DNA of 64,000 bases from Thiomonas sp. X19 (GCF_900089495.1 NZ_LT605203.1:703324-767323), one strand, 5' to 3'; counted from the first letter of the stretch, positions 46,759-55,723 are shown. Made by a program: numbers and translations. The notes: generated by a model from the letters alone, not told the origin.

Positions 46759-47772
46759 TCAATGCGCGTGGCCGTGCAGGTGTGTGGGCGCCGCCCCGTT
46801 GGCAGAGCCTGGCGCGGGGATGCAGCCATGGGCGGGATCGTCGCGCGGCGCATCGGCGCAGTCGCCGCATTCGAGTTGCACCGTGGCGTGGGCGACGCCC
46901 AGGTGTTCGCGCAGGCGGTGGTGAATGGCGCGCAGCGTGGCGTCGGCATCGGCGCCCATGCGCAATTGGGCGTGTAGCGTCACCAGCGTCTGCTCGCCCG
47001 ACAGGCTCCAGGCATGCACATGGTGGACGCCGGCGATGTCGGGAACTTGGGCCAGTTCATCGCGCACCGCGGCCTCGTTGAAACCGGCCGGCGCGCCTTC
47101 CAGCAGCACATGGGCGCTGTCGCGGGTGATGGCCCAGCCGGTGCGCAAAATCATGGCGGAAACGAACAGCGACAGCAGCGGGTCGGCCACGGTCCAGCCG
47201 GTGGCGAGGATGATGACGGCCGCCAGCACCGCCGCGCCCGAGCCCAGCAGGTCGCCCAGCACATGGGCGCGCGCGCCGCGCTCGTTCAGCGAGGCGCCGC
47301 CGGACAGCACCATGAACACCGCCACGTTGGACAGTCCGCCGGCAATGGCGATGCCCAGCATCCATGCCGCCTGCACCGCTTCCGGCTGGAACAGGCGCAG
47401 CGCGGCTTCCACCACCACCCAGGCCGTGAGCGCCAGCAGCGCCAAGCCGTTGACGAAAGCCGCCAGGGCCGGGCTGCGTTGCCAGCCATAGCTCAAACGG
47501 GCGTTGGCCGGGCGCGTGGCAATGCGCTGCGCGAACAGCGCCAGGCCGAGCGCGGCGCTGTCGGCCGCCATGTGCACCGCGTCCGACAGCAGCGCCAGCG
47601 AGTTGGACCACCAGCCGCCGAACGCTTCCAGCAGGGTGAACGCCAGCAACACCGCCAGCGCCCAGCCCAGCCGCCGCGCGCTGGTGTTCCGGCCGTGGTG
47701 GGCATGACCGCCACCATGCGTGTGGTCGTCATGCGCGTGGCCGTGGTGATGATCGTCGCGGGTTGAGGCCAT
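46759..47772 (-). CDS. Cation diffusion facilitator metal exporter (CzcD/ZitB-like)
   Basis: Protein of 337 aa. The cytosolic N-terminus is strongly histidine-rich (DDHHHGHAHDDHTHGGGHAHH), and the C-terminus again ends in HLHGHAH. Six membrane segments follow the N-tail. The transport-site residues are Asp64 and neighbours in LLSDAVHMAADSAALG and the HxxxD pair in HVLGDLLGSGA. A cytosolic alpha/beta dimerisation domain covers about residues 210-300 (HHVHAWSLSGEQTLV). The protein should export Zn(II), possibly Co(II) or Cd(II), in exchange for protons. The gene is intact and stands between two degraded loci. Confidence 0.9.
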   Translation of the reverse strand: MASTRDDHHHGHAHDDHTHGGGHAHHGRNTSARRLGWALAVLLAFTLLEAFGGWWSNSLALLSDAVHMAADSAALGLALFAQRIATRPANARLSYGWQRSPALAAFVNGLALLALTAWVVVEAALRLFQPEAVQAAWMLGIAIAGGLSNVAVFMVLSGGASLNERGARAHVLGDLLGSGAAVLAAVIILATGWTVADPLLSLFVSAMILRTGWAITRDSAHVLLEGAPAGFNEAAVRDELAQVPDIAGVHHVHAWSLSGEQTLVTLHAQLRMGADADATLRAIHHRLREHLGVAHATVQLECGDCADAPRDDPAHGCIPAPGSANGAAPTHLHGHAH

Positions 47773-47889
47773 GGTCTGTGCGTATCGGGGAAGGGTGCGG
47801 CGGATGAAAAAGCCTGGCCGATTACACCATGCGCCGATGTCGCCCTAGGCCATGACCGGATGGCAGGCAGGGGCAGGAGGCCGATACGC

Positions 47890-48387
47890 CGCGCAGCAGG
47901 CGGTACTCCATCACGGTCAGGCGCAGGTCTTCGCCGTCGCGGCTCACCAGGCGCCGCACCATGTCCAGCTCCACGCGGCCGAAGCGCAGGGGCTCGCCGG
48001 GCGCTGCGCTGCCGGCGGACCAGCGACGCAGCGCTGCGCGCACCCGCGCCAGCAGTTCGGCCACGCCGAAGGGCTTGCCGAGGTCGTCGTCGGCACCCTG
48101 GTCGAGCGCGGCCACCTTGGCGGCCTCGGCCGAGCGCGCCGACAGCACGATGAGCGGGGCGCCGCTCCAGCCGCGAAAGCCGCGGATGAAGTCGATGCCG
48201 TCGCCATCCGGCAGACCCAGGTCGAGGATGACGAGGTCCGGCTTGCGCGTGCCGGCGTCGATCAGGCCCGCGCCATGGTTGGCGACTCGCACGCGCGGTA
48301 GCCCTCGGCCTCCAGCGCCGCGCGCACGAAGCGGCGTATCTCGGCCTTGTCCTCGATCACCAGGATCAGGCTGGCCGGGGTGGTCAC
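47890..48387 (-). pseudogene. kdpE: KdpE response regulator, frameshifted and 3'-truncated
   Basis: From GTG 48387 the receiver start is readable ([20 protein letters not shown], then [10 protein letters not shown]). Near 48275 the frame changes and continues as [60 protein letters not shown] and on to [10 protein letters not shown], where it breaks off at about 47890. The recognition helix of the winged-helix domain (normally LTHRQLLREVWG and beyond) is absent. The conserved Asp in ILDLGLPD and Lys in GKPFG are present, but without the DNA-binding part and with the frameshift no functional regulator can be made. Confidence 0.8.
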
Positions 48388-49383
48388 GGCAACTCCGGCG
48401 ATGCCGGCAGCGCGGCCGTCGGCCCGGACGCGAGAGCCGCTGGATCCGTGGCTGCCGAGGCGGGCGACTTGTCGGTCTCGGCCTCGGCCTGGTGCTCGGC
48501 ATCGCCGCCGGGCTCCAGTTGCGGCGCGGCCTGCAGCGGCAAGCGCACGCTGAACGCGGCGCCGCCCATGGGCTGGTTCGCCGCCGTGATCGTGCCGCCG
48601 CGCGCCTCGACGATGACCCGGCAGATGGCCAGGTCCACGCCCGGAATGGGCGATTCGGGTTCGCCCCGGGTGAATTTTTCGAACACCGCCCGCTCGCGCC
48701 CGTGCGGCAGCCCCGGCTCCTGGTTCCACACCGTGAGGCGCGCTTCGGCTCCCTGCACGCGTGCGCGCACGCCCAGCGGCGTGCCGGGCGGGTGAACTTC
48801 AGCGCGTTGTCCAGCAGGTTGACCAGCACCCTCTCCAGCAGCACGGCATTGGCGCGCACCAGCGGGAAATCGACCGGCAGGTCGATGTGCAGCGGATGCT
48901 GCGCCAGTTGCGCGGGGTCCACGGCGCGCAGCGCGCTGCCCACCAGCTCCTCGACCGATTGACAGTCATGCCGCAGCGTCACCTGGCCGGACTGCAGCCG
49001 TGCCATGTCGAGCAGGTCGTCCACCATGTGGGCCAGTCGCCGTGCCTGCTGCATGATGGTGAGGGCCTGGGCATGCGGCGGCGCGGCGTTGGCCGCGCGT
49101 TGGCTGGCGTGCTGGCTGGCGAGTTGCGACGCCAGCACTTCGGCGGCGCCCACCAGCGAGGTCGGCGGCGTGCGCAGGTCGTGCGACAGCGCCGACAGCA
49201 GCGAGTTGCGCATGCGCTCGGCCTGCATCGCCAGCAGCGTGTCCTGCGCCACGCTGACGAAATGAATGCGCTCCAGCGCAATGGCGATTTGCGTGGCGCA
49301 GGTTTCCAGCAGCCGCCGCAACTCGGGGATGGTGGACAGGCGGGTGTCGCCGGGGTCCACCACAGCACGCCGCGCACGCCCTT
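48384..49383 (-). pseudogene. kdpD: KdpD sensor kinase, C-terminal kinase part only, with frameshifts
   Basis: The surviving part starts near [19 protein letters not shown] and carries the phosphoacceptor block [20 protein letters not shown] and the N-box [12 protein letters not shown]. Near 48785 the frame shifts and continues as [40 protein letters not shown] and [18 protein letters not shown], ending at 48384. The glycine-rich GVGLGLAICR loop has lost residues. The entire N-terminal KdpD/Usp domains and four membrane segments, about 500 residues, are missing. The stop overlaps the kdpE start (48384-48387), as in intact kdpDE operons. Confidence 0.8.
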
Positions 49384-49684
49384 GAGCGCCAGCGGGATGA
49401 GGGCGACGATGATGAGGGCGTTGAATGCGGGTGTGCGCCGAGAACGCCACGAAGCTGGCCCGCGGGTCGGCCGCGGCCTCGCGCGGCGTGCCTTTCCGCC
49501 GCGCCAGCACCACGATGCTGCGGTCCTCGGGCGTCTCGTCGGTCAGCGAGGCGAGCTGTGCGGCGTCGGCCGCGGCCTCGATGGCGCGGCCCGAGGTGAC
49601 CACCACATTGGCCAGCAACATGCGCCCCATGCCCGCCACGCCGATGGTCGAGAGCAGGCTGCCAATCCGGTCGAACGTGTTCAC
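49383..49684 (-). pseudogene. kdpB: KdpB potassium-ATPase subunit, three short fragments fused by internal deletions
   Basis: From GTG 49684: [20 protein letters not shown] and TSGRAIEAA correspond to the region just before the phosphorylation site of KdpB. The next residues, [20 protein letters not shown], normally lie about 35 residues later, so the segment containing the DKTGT phosphorylation motif is deleted in frame (junction near 49572). After VAFSAHTR another deletion of several hundred residues (junction near 49430) joins to [17 protein letters not shown], the last membrane segment of KdpB. The fragment then runs into kdpD. The N-terminal third, the ATP-binding domain and kdpC are missing. 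Confidence 0.8.
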
Positions 49685-49782
49685 ATCAGTTCCTTTGCAG
49701 CAAGGGGCCGGTCGCAAAACCGCACCAGGCCGAGCACGGCGGCGTAGAGCGCAAGGGTCATGGCTATCCAGAGTCCGTCCAT
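49681..49782 (-). CDS. Small membrane protein at the head of the kdp remnant
   Basis: A 33-aa frame from ATG 49782: [20 protein letters not shown] followed by [13 protein letters not shown]. It is one hydrophobic helix with a short charged tail, ending where the kdpB remnant begins (TGA overlapping GTG). Small one-helix proteins precede kdpA or kdpF in a number of proteobacterial kdp operons, which suits this position. It does not look like classical KdpF, so no symbol is given. With the pump gone, any remaining function is doubtful. Confidence 0.5.
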   Translation of the reverse strand: MDGLWIAMTLALYAAVLGLVRFCDRPLAAKELM

Positions 49783-50157
49783 GGGGTTCGTCGTGTGAGC
49801 GCCTCCAGCAGCCCGCAAGCGGTCCCCGTGATGGGGGCAAGGACATGCAGAGGTGCGCCCGCGTGTCCTTGTGTGTCGGCATGTCGAAAGCGTAGGCAGG
49901 CTCGCGTAAACCGCGTGTCAAAAGAAGGGGTCGCGGCATCAACGCTTTGTCGACACGCAGTCTCGTCAATGGGGTGCCGCAGCGTCGTCAGCACGGCGCG
50001 CGAGCAACACCCAGAGGTGGCAAGGTCGAAACCGCCGGCGCCTGAAGTGCCTGGGAAAGCCCCCTAAACTGAATAAACCCTAAGCCAGGAATGCGGCGAC
50101 CTGCCTTGCATGGCATGCACAGGTTTGCCGCCCAGCCCCAAAGCCTTCAAACCCCGC
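49783..50157. other. Intergenic region between the kdp remnant and folE
   Basis: 375 bases without a credible gene. The kdp leader lies at its left end and the folE promoter presumably at its right end. An in-frame ATG at 50110 would extend folE by 16 residues of no family character. Apart from short palindromes I see nothing definable. Confidence 0.4.
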
Positions 50158-50745
50158 ATGAAACCCACGACCGACCCCATCCCCGTGACCCAGACCGAGG
50201 CCGAAGCCGCCATCCGCACCCTGCTGCGCTGGGCCGGCGACGACCCGGCGCGCGAAGGCCTGCGCGACACCCCGCGCCGTGTGGCCAAGGCCTACCAGGA
50301 ATGGTTCGCCGGCTATGCGCAGGACCCCACGGCGTATCTCGCCCGCACCTTCGAGGAGGTGGCTGGCTACGACGAGATCATCGTGCTGCGCAACATCGAG
50401 TTCGAGAGCCACTGCGAGCACCACATGGCGCCCATCATCGGCCGCGTCCACGTGGGCTACCTGCCGCGCAGCCGCGTCGTCGGCATCAGCAAGCTGGCGC
50501 GGGTGGTGGACGCGTATGCCAAGCGCCTGCAGGTGCAGGAGAAGATGACGGCGCAAATCGCCCAGTGCATCCACGACACTCTGCAACCCATCGGCGTGGG
50601 CGTGGTGATCGAGGCCAGTCACGAATGCATGACCACCCGCGGCGTGCACAAGCGCGGTGTGAGCATGGTGACCAGCACGCTGCTGGGCAGCTTCCGCGAA
50701 GACCACCGCACGCGCGATGAGTTCATGCGGCTGATGCGGGGGTGA
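50158..50745 (+). CDS. folE: GTP cyclohydrolase I
   Basis: Protein of 195 aa from ATG 50158. The zinc ligands Cys86 and His89 sit in [20 protein letters not shown] and the third ligand Cys157 in [16 protein letters not shown]; this region also holds the catalytic histidine. Substrate-binding blocks [20 protein letters not shown] and [13 protein letters not shown] are complete. The enzyme converts GTP to dihydroneopterin triphosphate, the first step to tetrahydrofolate. A longer start at 50110 is possible but adds residues unlike the family. It appears to be monocistronic. Confidence 0.95.
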   Translation: MKPTTDPIPVTQTEAEAAIRTLLRWAGDDPAREGLRDTPRRVAKAYQEWFAGYAQDPTAYLARTFEEVAGYDEIIVLRNIEFESHCEHHMAPIIGRVHVGYLPRSRVVGISKLARVVDAYAKRLQVQEKMTAQIAQCIHDTLQPIGVGVVIEASHECMTTRGVHKRGVSMVTSTLLGSFREDHRTRDEFMRLMRG

Positions 50746-50829
50746 AGTGAGGGCGATGCGGGGTTGATTCTGGAGCAATGGCCATCATGCAATCTGTTCT
50801 CGAGCATGGAGAGCGAAAAGCCTGCATGC

Positions 50830-51735
50830 TTATTGATGGCTCTGCAGGCCCATCCCATCCGCCGCCTCCTTATGAATCCAATCACGAAATCGCTGGTGAT
50901 GCACTTGAGCGGGCGTTGTCGGCTCATACACCAAGTAGTAGGCAATACCTGACTTGATCTTCGTCCCGAACGGCATCACCAGTCGCCGATTCGTCAGTTC
51001 TTCCTTCACCAGCGACTGACGGACCAAGGCGACGCCGTGCCCAGCGATGGCCGCCTCAATGACACCATTCGAGTTCACGAAGACAGGCCCTCGATTCCCA
51101 TCCACATCTTGGGCGCCAACAGCCTGAAGCCACAACGCCCAATCCAGCCGGTGCTCATCGTGCAACAAGGTGAAGTGGCGCAAATCTTGGATGGTGATGG
51201 CGCCTTGCATGCTCCCCTGGAGTTCGGGACTGCAGACCGGCTGGAGTTGATCGTCGATCAGGCATTCCGCAGTCAATCCTTCATAGCGCCCCAGGCCATG
51301 CCGCACGGCAAAGTCAATATCGTCCGTGCCAAGGTGCACGAGCCTGTTGCCAGTGCTGATCCTCACCTCGACGTCAGGGACCAATGCTTCCCATCTTGCC
51401 AAGCGCGGCAGCAGCCATTGCATGGCAAAGCCGACCGTGCAACTCACGGTGATCGTCAACGGCCCCATCTTTCCAGTCAAGGCTTGGGTTGCGTCGTCAA
51501 TCAGACGAAACGCCGAGCGGATGGACTGGAGATAGCGCTGGCCTTCGTCCGTGAGTGTGATGCGCCGCACGCTTCGGACGAAGAGCTGAACACCCAGTCG
51601 ACTCTCCAACTTGGAGATTTGCTGACTGACCGCGGCCGGGGTGATATGCAGCTCCCGTGCCGCCTCTTTCATGCTCAACCGGCGGCCAGTGCACTCGAAG
51701 CAACGTAGGGCGTGCAATGGGAGAGATTTCATCAT
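50830..51735 (-). CDS. LysR-family regulator (GcvA-like), divergent from an EamA transporter
   Basis: Protein of 301 aa from the ATG at 51735 (51732 is equivalent). The N-terminal helix-turn-helix reads LPLHALRCFECTGRRLSMKE and AARELHITPAAVSQQISKLE, the pattern of the GcvA/AmpR subgroup of LysR regulators. The effector domain covers residues 90-300 (GFAMQWLLPRLARWEALVPD). Base composition is visibly more AT-rich than in the neighbouring genes, as in the transporter gene opposite. The 169-base spacer holds a perfect palindrome. It probably activates the divergent transporter in response to the exported metabolite. Confidence 0.85.
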   Translation of the reverse strand: MMKSLPLHALRCFECTGRRLSMKEAARELHITPAAVSQQISKLESRLGVQLFVRSVRRITLTDEGQRYLQSIRSAFRLIDDATQALTGKMGPLTITVSCTVGFAMQWLLPRLARWEALVPDVEVRISTGNRLVHLGTDDIDFAVRHGLGRYEGLTAECLIDDQLQPVCSPELQGSMQGAITIQDLRHFTLLHDEHRLDWALWLQAVGAQDVDGNRGPVFVNSNGVIEAAIAGHGVALVRQSLVKEELTNRRLVMPFGTKIKSGIAYYLVYEPTTPAQVHHQRFRDWIHKEAADGMGLQSHQ

Positions 51736-51804
51736 CGATTTAGAAAAACTGATGTCGCAAAGAAATAATAGTTTGTGAATACAGCTTCCAGTGGCTTTAA
51801 TATA

Positions 51805-51821
51805 AGTCAAGCGATTTGACT
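51805..51821. promoter_or_regulatory. Candidate LysR operator between the regulator and EamA transporter genes
   Basis: AGTCAA (51805-51810) and TTGACT (51816-51821) are perfect inverted repeats around GCGAT, a typical LysR box, 84 bases before the transporter ATG and 70 bases before the regulator ATG. The surrounding 160 bases are AT-rich. Confidence 0.6.
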
Positions 51822-51904
51822 TTGCAATGAAATTTCGCCGCCAATTGTTAGCGCAGACCATGCATGATGGTTGATGCATTTTCTGCATGTTTGTTTAGGA
51901 GCTG

Positions 51905-52849
51905 ATGATGAGAACTTCTGATTTCATGCGATTGCTTTTGCTGTCCGCCATTTGGGGGGCAAGCTTTTTGTTTATGCGAATGATCGCCCCCACACTGGGC
52001 GCGTTGCCGACAGCATTTTTTAGGGTCCTGCTCGGTGCAATCGGACTGGCCCTTATTCTTATGGCACTGCATCTACGATGGAATTTCAAAGGTAAATTTC
52101 GATCGACCTTGATTCTGGGGGTGATCAATTCTGGCATCCCCTTTCTCATGTACAGCATCGCAGCTCGAATTTTGCCTGCAGGTTATTCCGCGATCTTGAA
52201 TGCAACGACACCATTGATGGGTGTCATTCTGGGCGCTCTGCTCTTCTCGGAGAAATTGACTCGCAGCCGAGTTGCCGGAGTCTTACTGGGATTCGCAGGC
52301 GTTGCTCTGCTCGTCGATACGGGACCTGTGACAGCGACGCATCATGTCTTGCTTGGCGCTGGGGCCTGCCTCATTGCAACGGCCTGTTATGGCGCTGCCG
52401 GTTTTTTGACCAAGCGCTGGATCAGCGAGCGCGGCGGCTTGGACAGCAAACTCGTGGCCTTCGGGAGTCAAATCGGAGCGACATTATGTCTATTCCCATT
52501 CTTTGCCTACTCCGCGACAACAAATCCTCCGGCCAGTTGGGGCGGGAGCGAACTGTGGGCAGCCATTGGCGCCTTGGGGCTGATTTGTACTGCCCTCGCC
52601 TATATTCTCTATTTCAGACTGATTGCGGACATTGGACCGATTAAGTCGCTGACCGTCACGTTTCTCATCCCGCCTTTTGGTGTTCTATGGGGTTTTCTGT
52701 TTTTGAATGAACCCTTGTCTTGGAGTTATTTGTTCAGTGGTGGTCTGATTGGGTTGGCGGTATGGATGGTTCTCAAGAAAAATGATACTGATAATTTTGT
52801 TAAAACAGCAAAATTAACATCCAAGCTGGTTCAAGACCTGAATCCGTGA
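51905..52849 (+). CDS. EamA/DMT-family transporter, 3' end altered by an IS insertion
   Basis: Protein of 314 aa with about ten membrane helices in two EamA repeats (LLLLSAIWGASFLFMRMIAP; second half starting LLGAGACLIATACYGAAGFL). It likely exports an amino acid or similar metabolite. The IS1380-type element begins at 52838, so the last codons (DLNP and the TGA) are provided by the element. Removing the element and one target copy would give SKLVQES followed by a stop, so the change affects only the last three or four residues and activity is probably kept. The AT-richer composition shared with the LysR gene suggests acquisition as a pair. Confidence 0.85.
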   Translation: MMRTSDFMRLLLLSAIWGASFLFMRMIAPTLGALPTAFFRVLLGAIGLALILMALHLRWNFKGKFRSTLILGVINSGIPFLMYSIAARILPAGYSAILNATTPLMGVILGALLFSEKLTRSRVAGVLLGFAGVALLVDTGPVTATHHVLLGAGACLIATACYGAAGFLTKRWISERGGLDSKLVAFGSQIGATLCLFPFFAYSATTNPPASWGGSELWAAIGALGLICTALAYILYFRLIADIGPIKSLTVTFLIPPFGVLWGFLFLNEPLSWSYLFSGGLIGLAVWMVLKKNDTDNFVKTAKLTSKLVQDLNP

Positions 52850-54550
52850 GCTCGGGCATGCGGAATTTTCATAAGTTGTTGATGCATAATGGTTTATTCG
52901 ATAAAATGACCCCTTTGTCTTCTCACCCAGCGGGTGAACGTTCCGGGGTATGGCATGGGGTTTGGATTTCGCGTCAAGCAACTCGACTATGACCTGACGC
53001 CGGTGGCCGGTCTGGCCCTTGTCGGTCATCACCTCAAGCGCCTCGATCCTCTGTTCAAACGCCTGGATGCCCAGTGGCCTTGCCGCGGCGGACTGCCGCC
53101 CAGCACACTGATGCGCAGCTATGTTGGCTTGCTCGCGCAGAGCAAGAGCGACTTCGATGCCATCGAAGGCTTTCGAGGCGATCGTTTCTTCCAGGAGGCG
53201 CTGGGTCTGGTGGGTGTGCCGTCCTCGCCCACCCTGCGCCAGCGCCTGGATGCGCAGGCCGCCCTGTGGTTTGACTTCACCTCCCAGGCGATTGAAGCGC
53301 TGCTGCGCAAGAGCCAACCGGACTATGGTCTTTTGCCTTGCGGTCATGTGCCGCTGGACATCGACACCTTCGCGATGGACAACTCGGGCACAGCCAAGGA
53401 TGGGGTGAGCCGCACCTACGCGGGGGTCGATGGCTACTGCCCGCTGGCGGCCTACCTGGGCACGCATGGGTTTTGCCTGGAGTTCGCCCTACGTCCGGGC
53501 GCGCAGCACTCGGCTTCGGAGACGACCTACAACCTCGAGACGGCCGTGCCCATGGCGCAGCGCCTGTCGACCGCAGGCCCCAAGGCGCCGATTCTCGTGC
53601 GCATGGATGCGGGGTTTTGCTCGGCCGCCTTGATGGCCGACATGCAGCGCTGCAACAGGCCAGGACTGCCCCGGGTCGATGTTCTGATCAAGTGGAATCC
53701 CCGCAAGACCGATCCTCTGGAGGTCTTGCGACGGCAGGAACTGGAAGGGGGTTTGTTGTGGCAGCATCCGCGCGCAGGCAAGCGCGTGGCGGTTTGGGAG
53801 GTGGCCGTGCAGGTCGAAGGCATCGCCCATCGCCTGCGCCGCATTGTGCGCATCACGGAGCGCACCGTCGATGCCCGTGGCCAGCAGTTTTTGGTCCCCG
53901 AGATCATCTTGGAGGGCTGGACGACAAGCTTGCCCAAGGCCATCAGCGCCGAGGCGATCATCGACCTGTACGCCGGGCACGCTACGCACGAGCAGTTCCA
54001 TGCGGAATTCAAAACCGACATGGATCTGGAGCGACTGCCCTCGGGGAAGTTCGACACGAACGATCTTGTCTGCCAGCTTGCGGCCCTGACGATGAACGTG
54101 CTGCGCCTCATGGGGCAGCAAGGGCTGCTGGGGCCGCATGCACCGGTGCGCCATGCGGCCAGGCGACGGCGTCTGAAGACTGTGATCCAGGAACTTGTCA
54201 TCCGCGCAGCACGCGTGATCAACCATGGCGGGCGGCTGTGGTTGGGACTGGGCGCCAACGACAAGGCAGCCCGTGCCTTTTGCGATCTGCATGCGCAGTT
54301 CGCCGCCAGCGGCTGAAGACGCAGTCCAAGCTTTCCCAGCACCCCAAGACGCTGGCCACAAGGGCTCAGCGGGGGAACGGCTGCGCGCAACCCACCCGAA
54401 ATGACCGATCAAGGGGGCCGATCGTTCGCGCACAGCCCCACAGCCCCCTTCGACACGGCGCTCGAACCGTGAACCTGCGGGAAATCGGGAAAATCGGGCC
54501 GTCACAATCAGCTTTCAAGTCGATGGATTATCGGAAGTCACGGATTCAGG
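52838..54550 (+). mobile_element. IS1380-family insertion sequence with intact ends and 6-bp target duplication
   Basis: The inverted repeats CCTGAATCCGTGA (52838-52850) and TCACGGATTCAGG (54538-54550) match perfectly over 13 bases. TCAAGA directly flanks both sides (52832-52837 and 54551-54556) as a target-site duplication. The element is 1713 bp and contains one transposase gene with an intact frame. The clean ends and duplication indicate a fairly recent, simple insertion. It hit the last codons of the EamA gene on one side, with a frameshifted mazF just beyond the other side. Confidence 0.92.
52934..54316 (+). CDS. IS1380-family transposase (DDE)
   Basis: About 460 aa from GTG 52934; the ATG at 52955 is an alternative. 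Recognisable blocks are GLPPSTLMRSYVGLLAQSKS, an N-terminal region with FDAIEGFRGDRFFQ, the first catalytic Asp in PLDIDTFAMDNSGTAKDG, the second in ILVRMDAGFCSAALMADM and the Glu in THEQFHAEFKTDMDLERLPS. This spacing is that of IS1380/ISEcp1-type transposases (DDE_Tnp_1 group). The frame is uninterrupted. The gene ends 234 bases before the right end of the element. Confidence 0.92.
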   Translation: MNVPGYGMGFGFRVKQLDYDLTPVAGLALVGHHLKRLDPLFKRLDAQWPCRGGLPPSTLMRSYVGLLAQSKSDFDAIEGFRGDRFFQEALGLVGVPSSPTLRQRLDAQAALWFDFTSQAIEALLRKSQPDYGLLPCGHVPLDIDTFAMDNSGTAKDGVSRTYAGVDGYCPLAAYLGTHGFCLEFALRPGAQHSASETTYNLETAVPMAQRLSTAGPKAPILVRMDAGFCSAALMADMQRCNRPGLPRVDVLIKWNPRKTDPLEVLRRQELEGGLLWQHPRAGKRVAVWEVAVQVEGIAHRLRRIVRITERTVDARGQQFLVPEIILEGWTTSLPKAISAEAIIDLYAGHATHEQFHAEFKTDMDLERLPSGKFDTNDLVCQLAALTMNVLRLMGQQGLLGPHAPVRHAARRRRLKTVIQELVIRAARVINHGGRLWLGLGANDKAARAFCDLHAQFAASG

Positions 54551-54579
54551 TCAAGAGTCATGATGCTTTTCCCTTGCCT

Positions 54580-54938
54580 CTACCACAGCCCCAGCACCGC
54601 GCGCAGACTGGTTTCCACCAGCGCCAGTTCCTGCGCGTCCAGACGCAGCAAGGGGCCGTCGCCGAAGCGGTCGCGGTCGATGGCGCGGACATGTTCCACC
54701 ATGACGAAACTGGGCAGCAGCATGCGTTCGCGCACGGGCAAGGCGACCCGCAGCGGTGCAAGGGCGGGGCGGGATTGGGTGGTCAAAGAGGAGCGGCGAT
54801 GATGGTCGCCAGACCGGCCTGGGTCAGCGCCGTGTCTTGCAGCACCAGCACGGGCCGAACCTTGCCGATCTCGCCGCCCTTGTTGGGGTTGAGGTTGGCC
54901 GTCCAGACTTCGCCGCGGCGTATGGGGGCGGGGCTCAT
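54580..54938 (-). pseudogene. MazF/PemK-type toxin broken by a frameshift
   Basis: From the ATG at 54938: MSPAPIRRGEVWTANLNPNK continuing GGEIGKVRPVLVLQDTALTQ, the N-terminal MazF fold with its RGEVW and PVLVLQ blocks, ending prematurely at 54783 after IIAAPL. The rest of the toxin is in another frame: TTQSRPALAPLRVALPVRER, then VEHVRAIDRDRFGDGPL and VETSLRAVLGLW to 54580. A single compensating base change near 54783 would restore a protein of about 119 aa. No antitoxin gene is seen upstream, where a family-A repeat lies instead; a MazE-less broken toxin would be harmless. Confidence 0.75.
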
Positions 54939-54940
54939 GA

Positions 54941-55012
54941 GAAACGCCGGGCCGTCCCAAGTTTTCTCGTCCCCCTCGGGGGGCCGCTGCGATGCGGCGG
55001 CCTGGGGGCGCT
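54941..55012 (-). repeat. Dispersed GC-rich repeat, family A, copy 3
   Basis: Read on the - strand: GAGCGCCCCCAGGCCGCCGC, then CCCCCCGAGGGGGACGAG and AAAACTTGGGACGGCCCGGC followed by GTTTCTCATGAG. It ends precisely at the mazF start codon and, like copy 1703-1798, leads into the ATG of the following gene. Confidence 0.75.
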
Positions 55013-55108
55013 CACACCCACCGTGGCCGCGCCGGATCACGGCCCGCGCCAGCTTCGTCGCCGAGTTCGCGCGCGGCCGACCCACCTGGGGCAGCATGGC
55101 CCCGCCTC

Positions 55109-55723
55109 TCAACCCGTGCTGAAGACGAACATCGCCTCCGAGGCCAGCAGGTTGGGCCAGGTGTGGACTTCGCGGCCGGCTTGCACGCCGAAGGCTTCGC
55201 GCACTTGCAGGCCGCATTTGGTGGCGAGGCCGGCGAAGTCGGCGTGGGTGGCGACGCGCAGATTGGGGGTGTCGTACCACTGGTAGGGCAGTTCGTCCGT
55301 CACGGGCAGGCGGCCGCCGGCGACGCGCAGGCGGATGCGCCAGTAGGCGAAGTTGGCGAAGCTGGCAATGCCGCTGCGGCCGACGCGGCCGGCTTCGCGC
55401 AGCGCGCCTTCGGTATGCCGCAGATTCGGCAGCGAGTCGATCAGCAGCACGACGTCGAAGCTGGCGTCGGCGAACATGGCCAGGCCCTGTTCGAGGTCGA
55501 GTTGCAGCACGTCCACGTCGCGGCGGGCGCAGGCCACCAGCTTGTCGGGGTCGATCTCCACGCCTTGCACCGAGCAGCCGCGCGCGTCGCGCAGATGGGC
55601 GAGCAGGGCGCCGTCGCCGCAGCCGAGGTCGAGCACGCAGCTGCCTCGCGGCACGCGCGCGGCGATGATGTCGTGGCGCGGGTTGTGCGTCGTCCCGGGC
55701 GGTTGAGTCGTGGCGGATTTCAT
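55109..55723 (-). CDS. metW: Methionine biosynthesis protein MetW
   Basis: Protein of 204 aa from the ATG at 55723, overlapping the end of metX by four bases. It is a class I methyltransferase fold protein: [19 protein letters not shown] is the SAM-binding loop, [20 protein letters not shown] the second strand, and [20 protein letters not shown] the fourth-strand region. MetW proteins are coupled to MetX in proteobacteria and are needed for full homoserine acylation. The C-terminus ([20 protein letters not shown]) is typical. Co-transcription with metX behind a SAM-II riboswitch places it under SAM control. Confidence 0.93.
   Translation of the reverse strand: MKSATTQPPGTTHNPRHDIIAARVPRGSCVLDLGCGDGALLAHLRDARGCSVQGVEIDPDKLVACARRDVDVLQLDLEQGLAMFADASFDVVLLIDSLPNLRHTEGALREAGRVGRSGIASFANFAYWRIRLRVAGGRLPVTDELPYQWYDTPNLRVATHADFAGLATKCGLQVREAFGVQAGREVHTWPNLLASEAMFVFSTG

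Noticed and set aside
49681..49782. Assigning the 33-residue protein as KdpF
   Set aside because: KdpF normally has a different short core and precedes kdpA; this peptide is only similar in size and hydrophobicity, so it was left unnamed.
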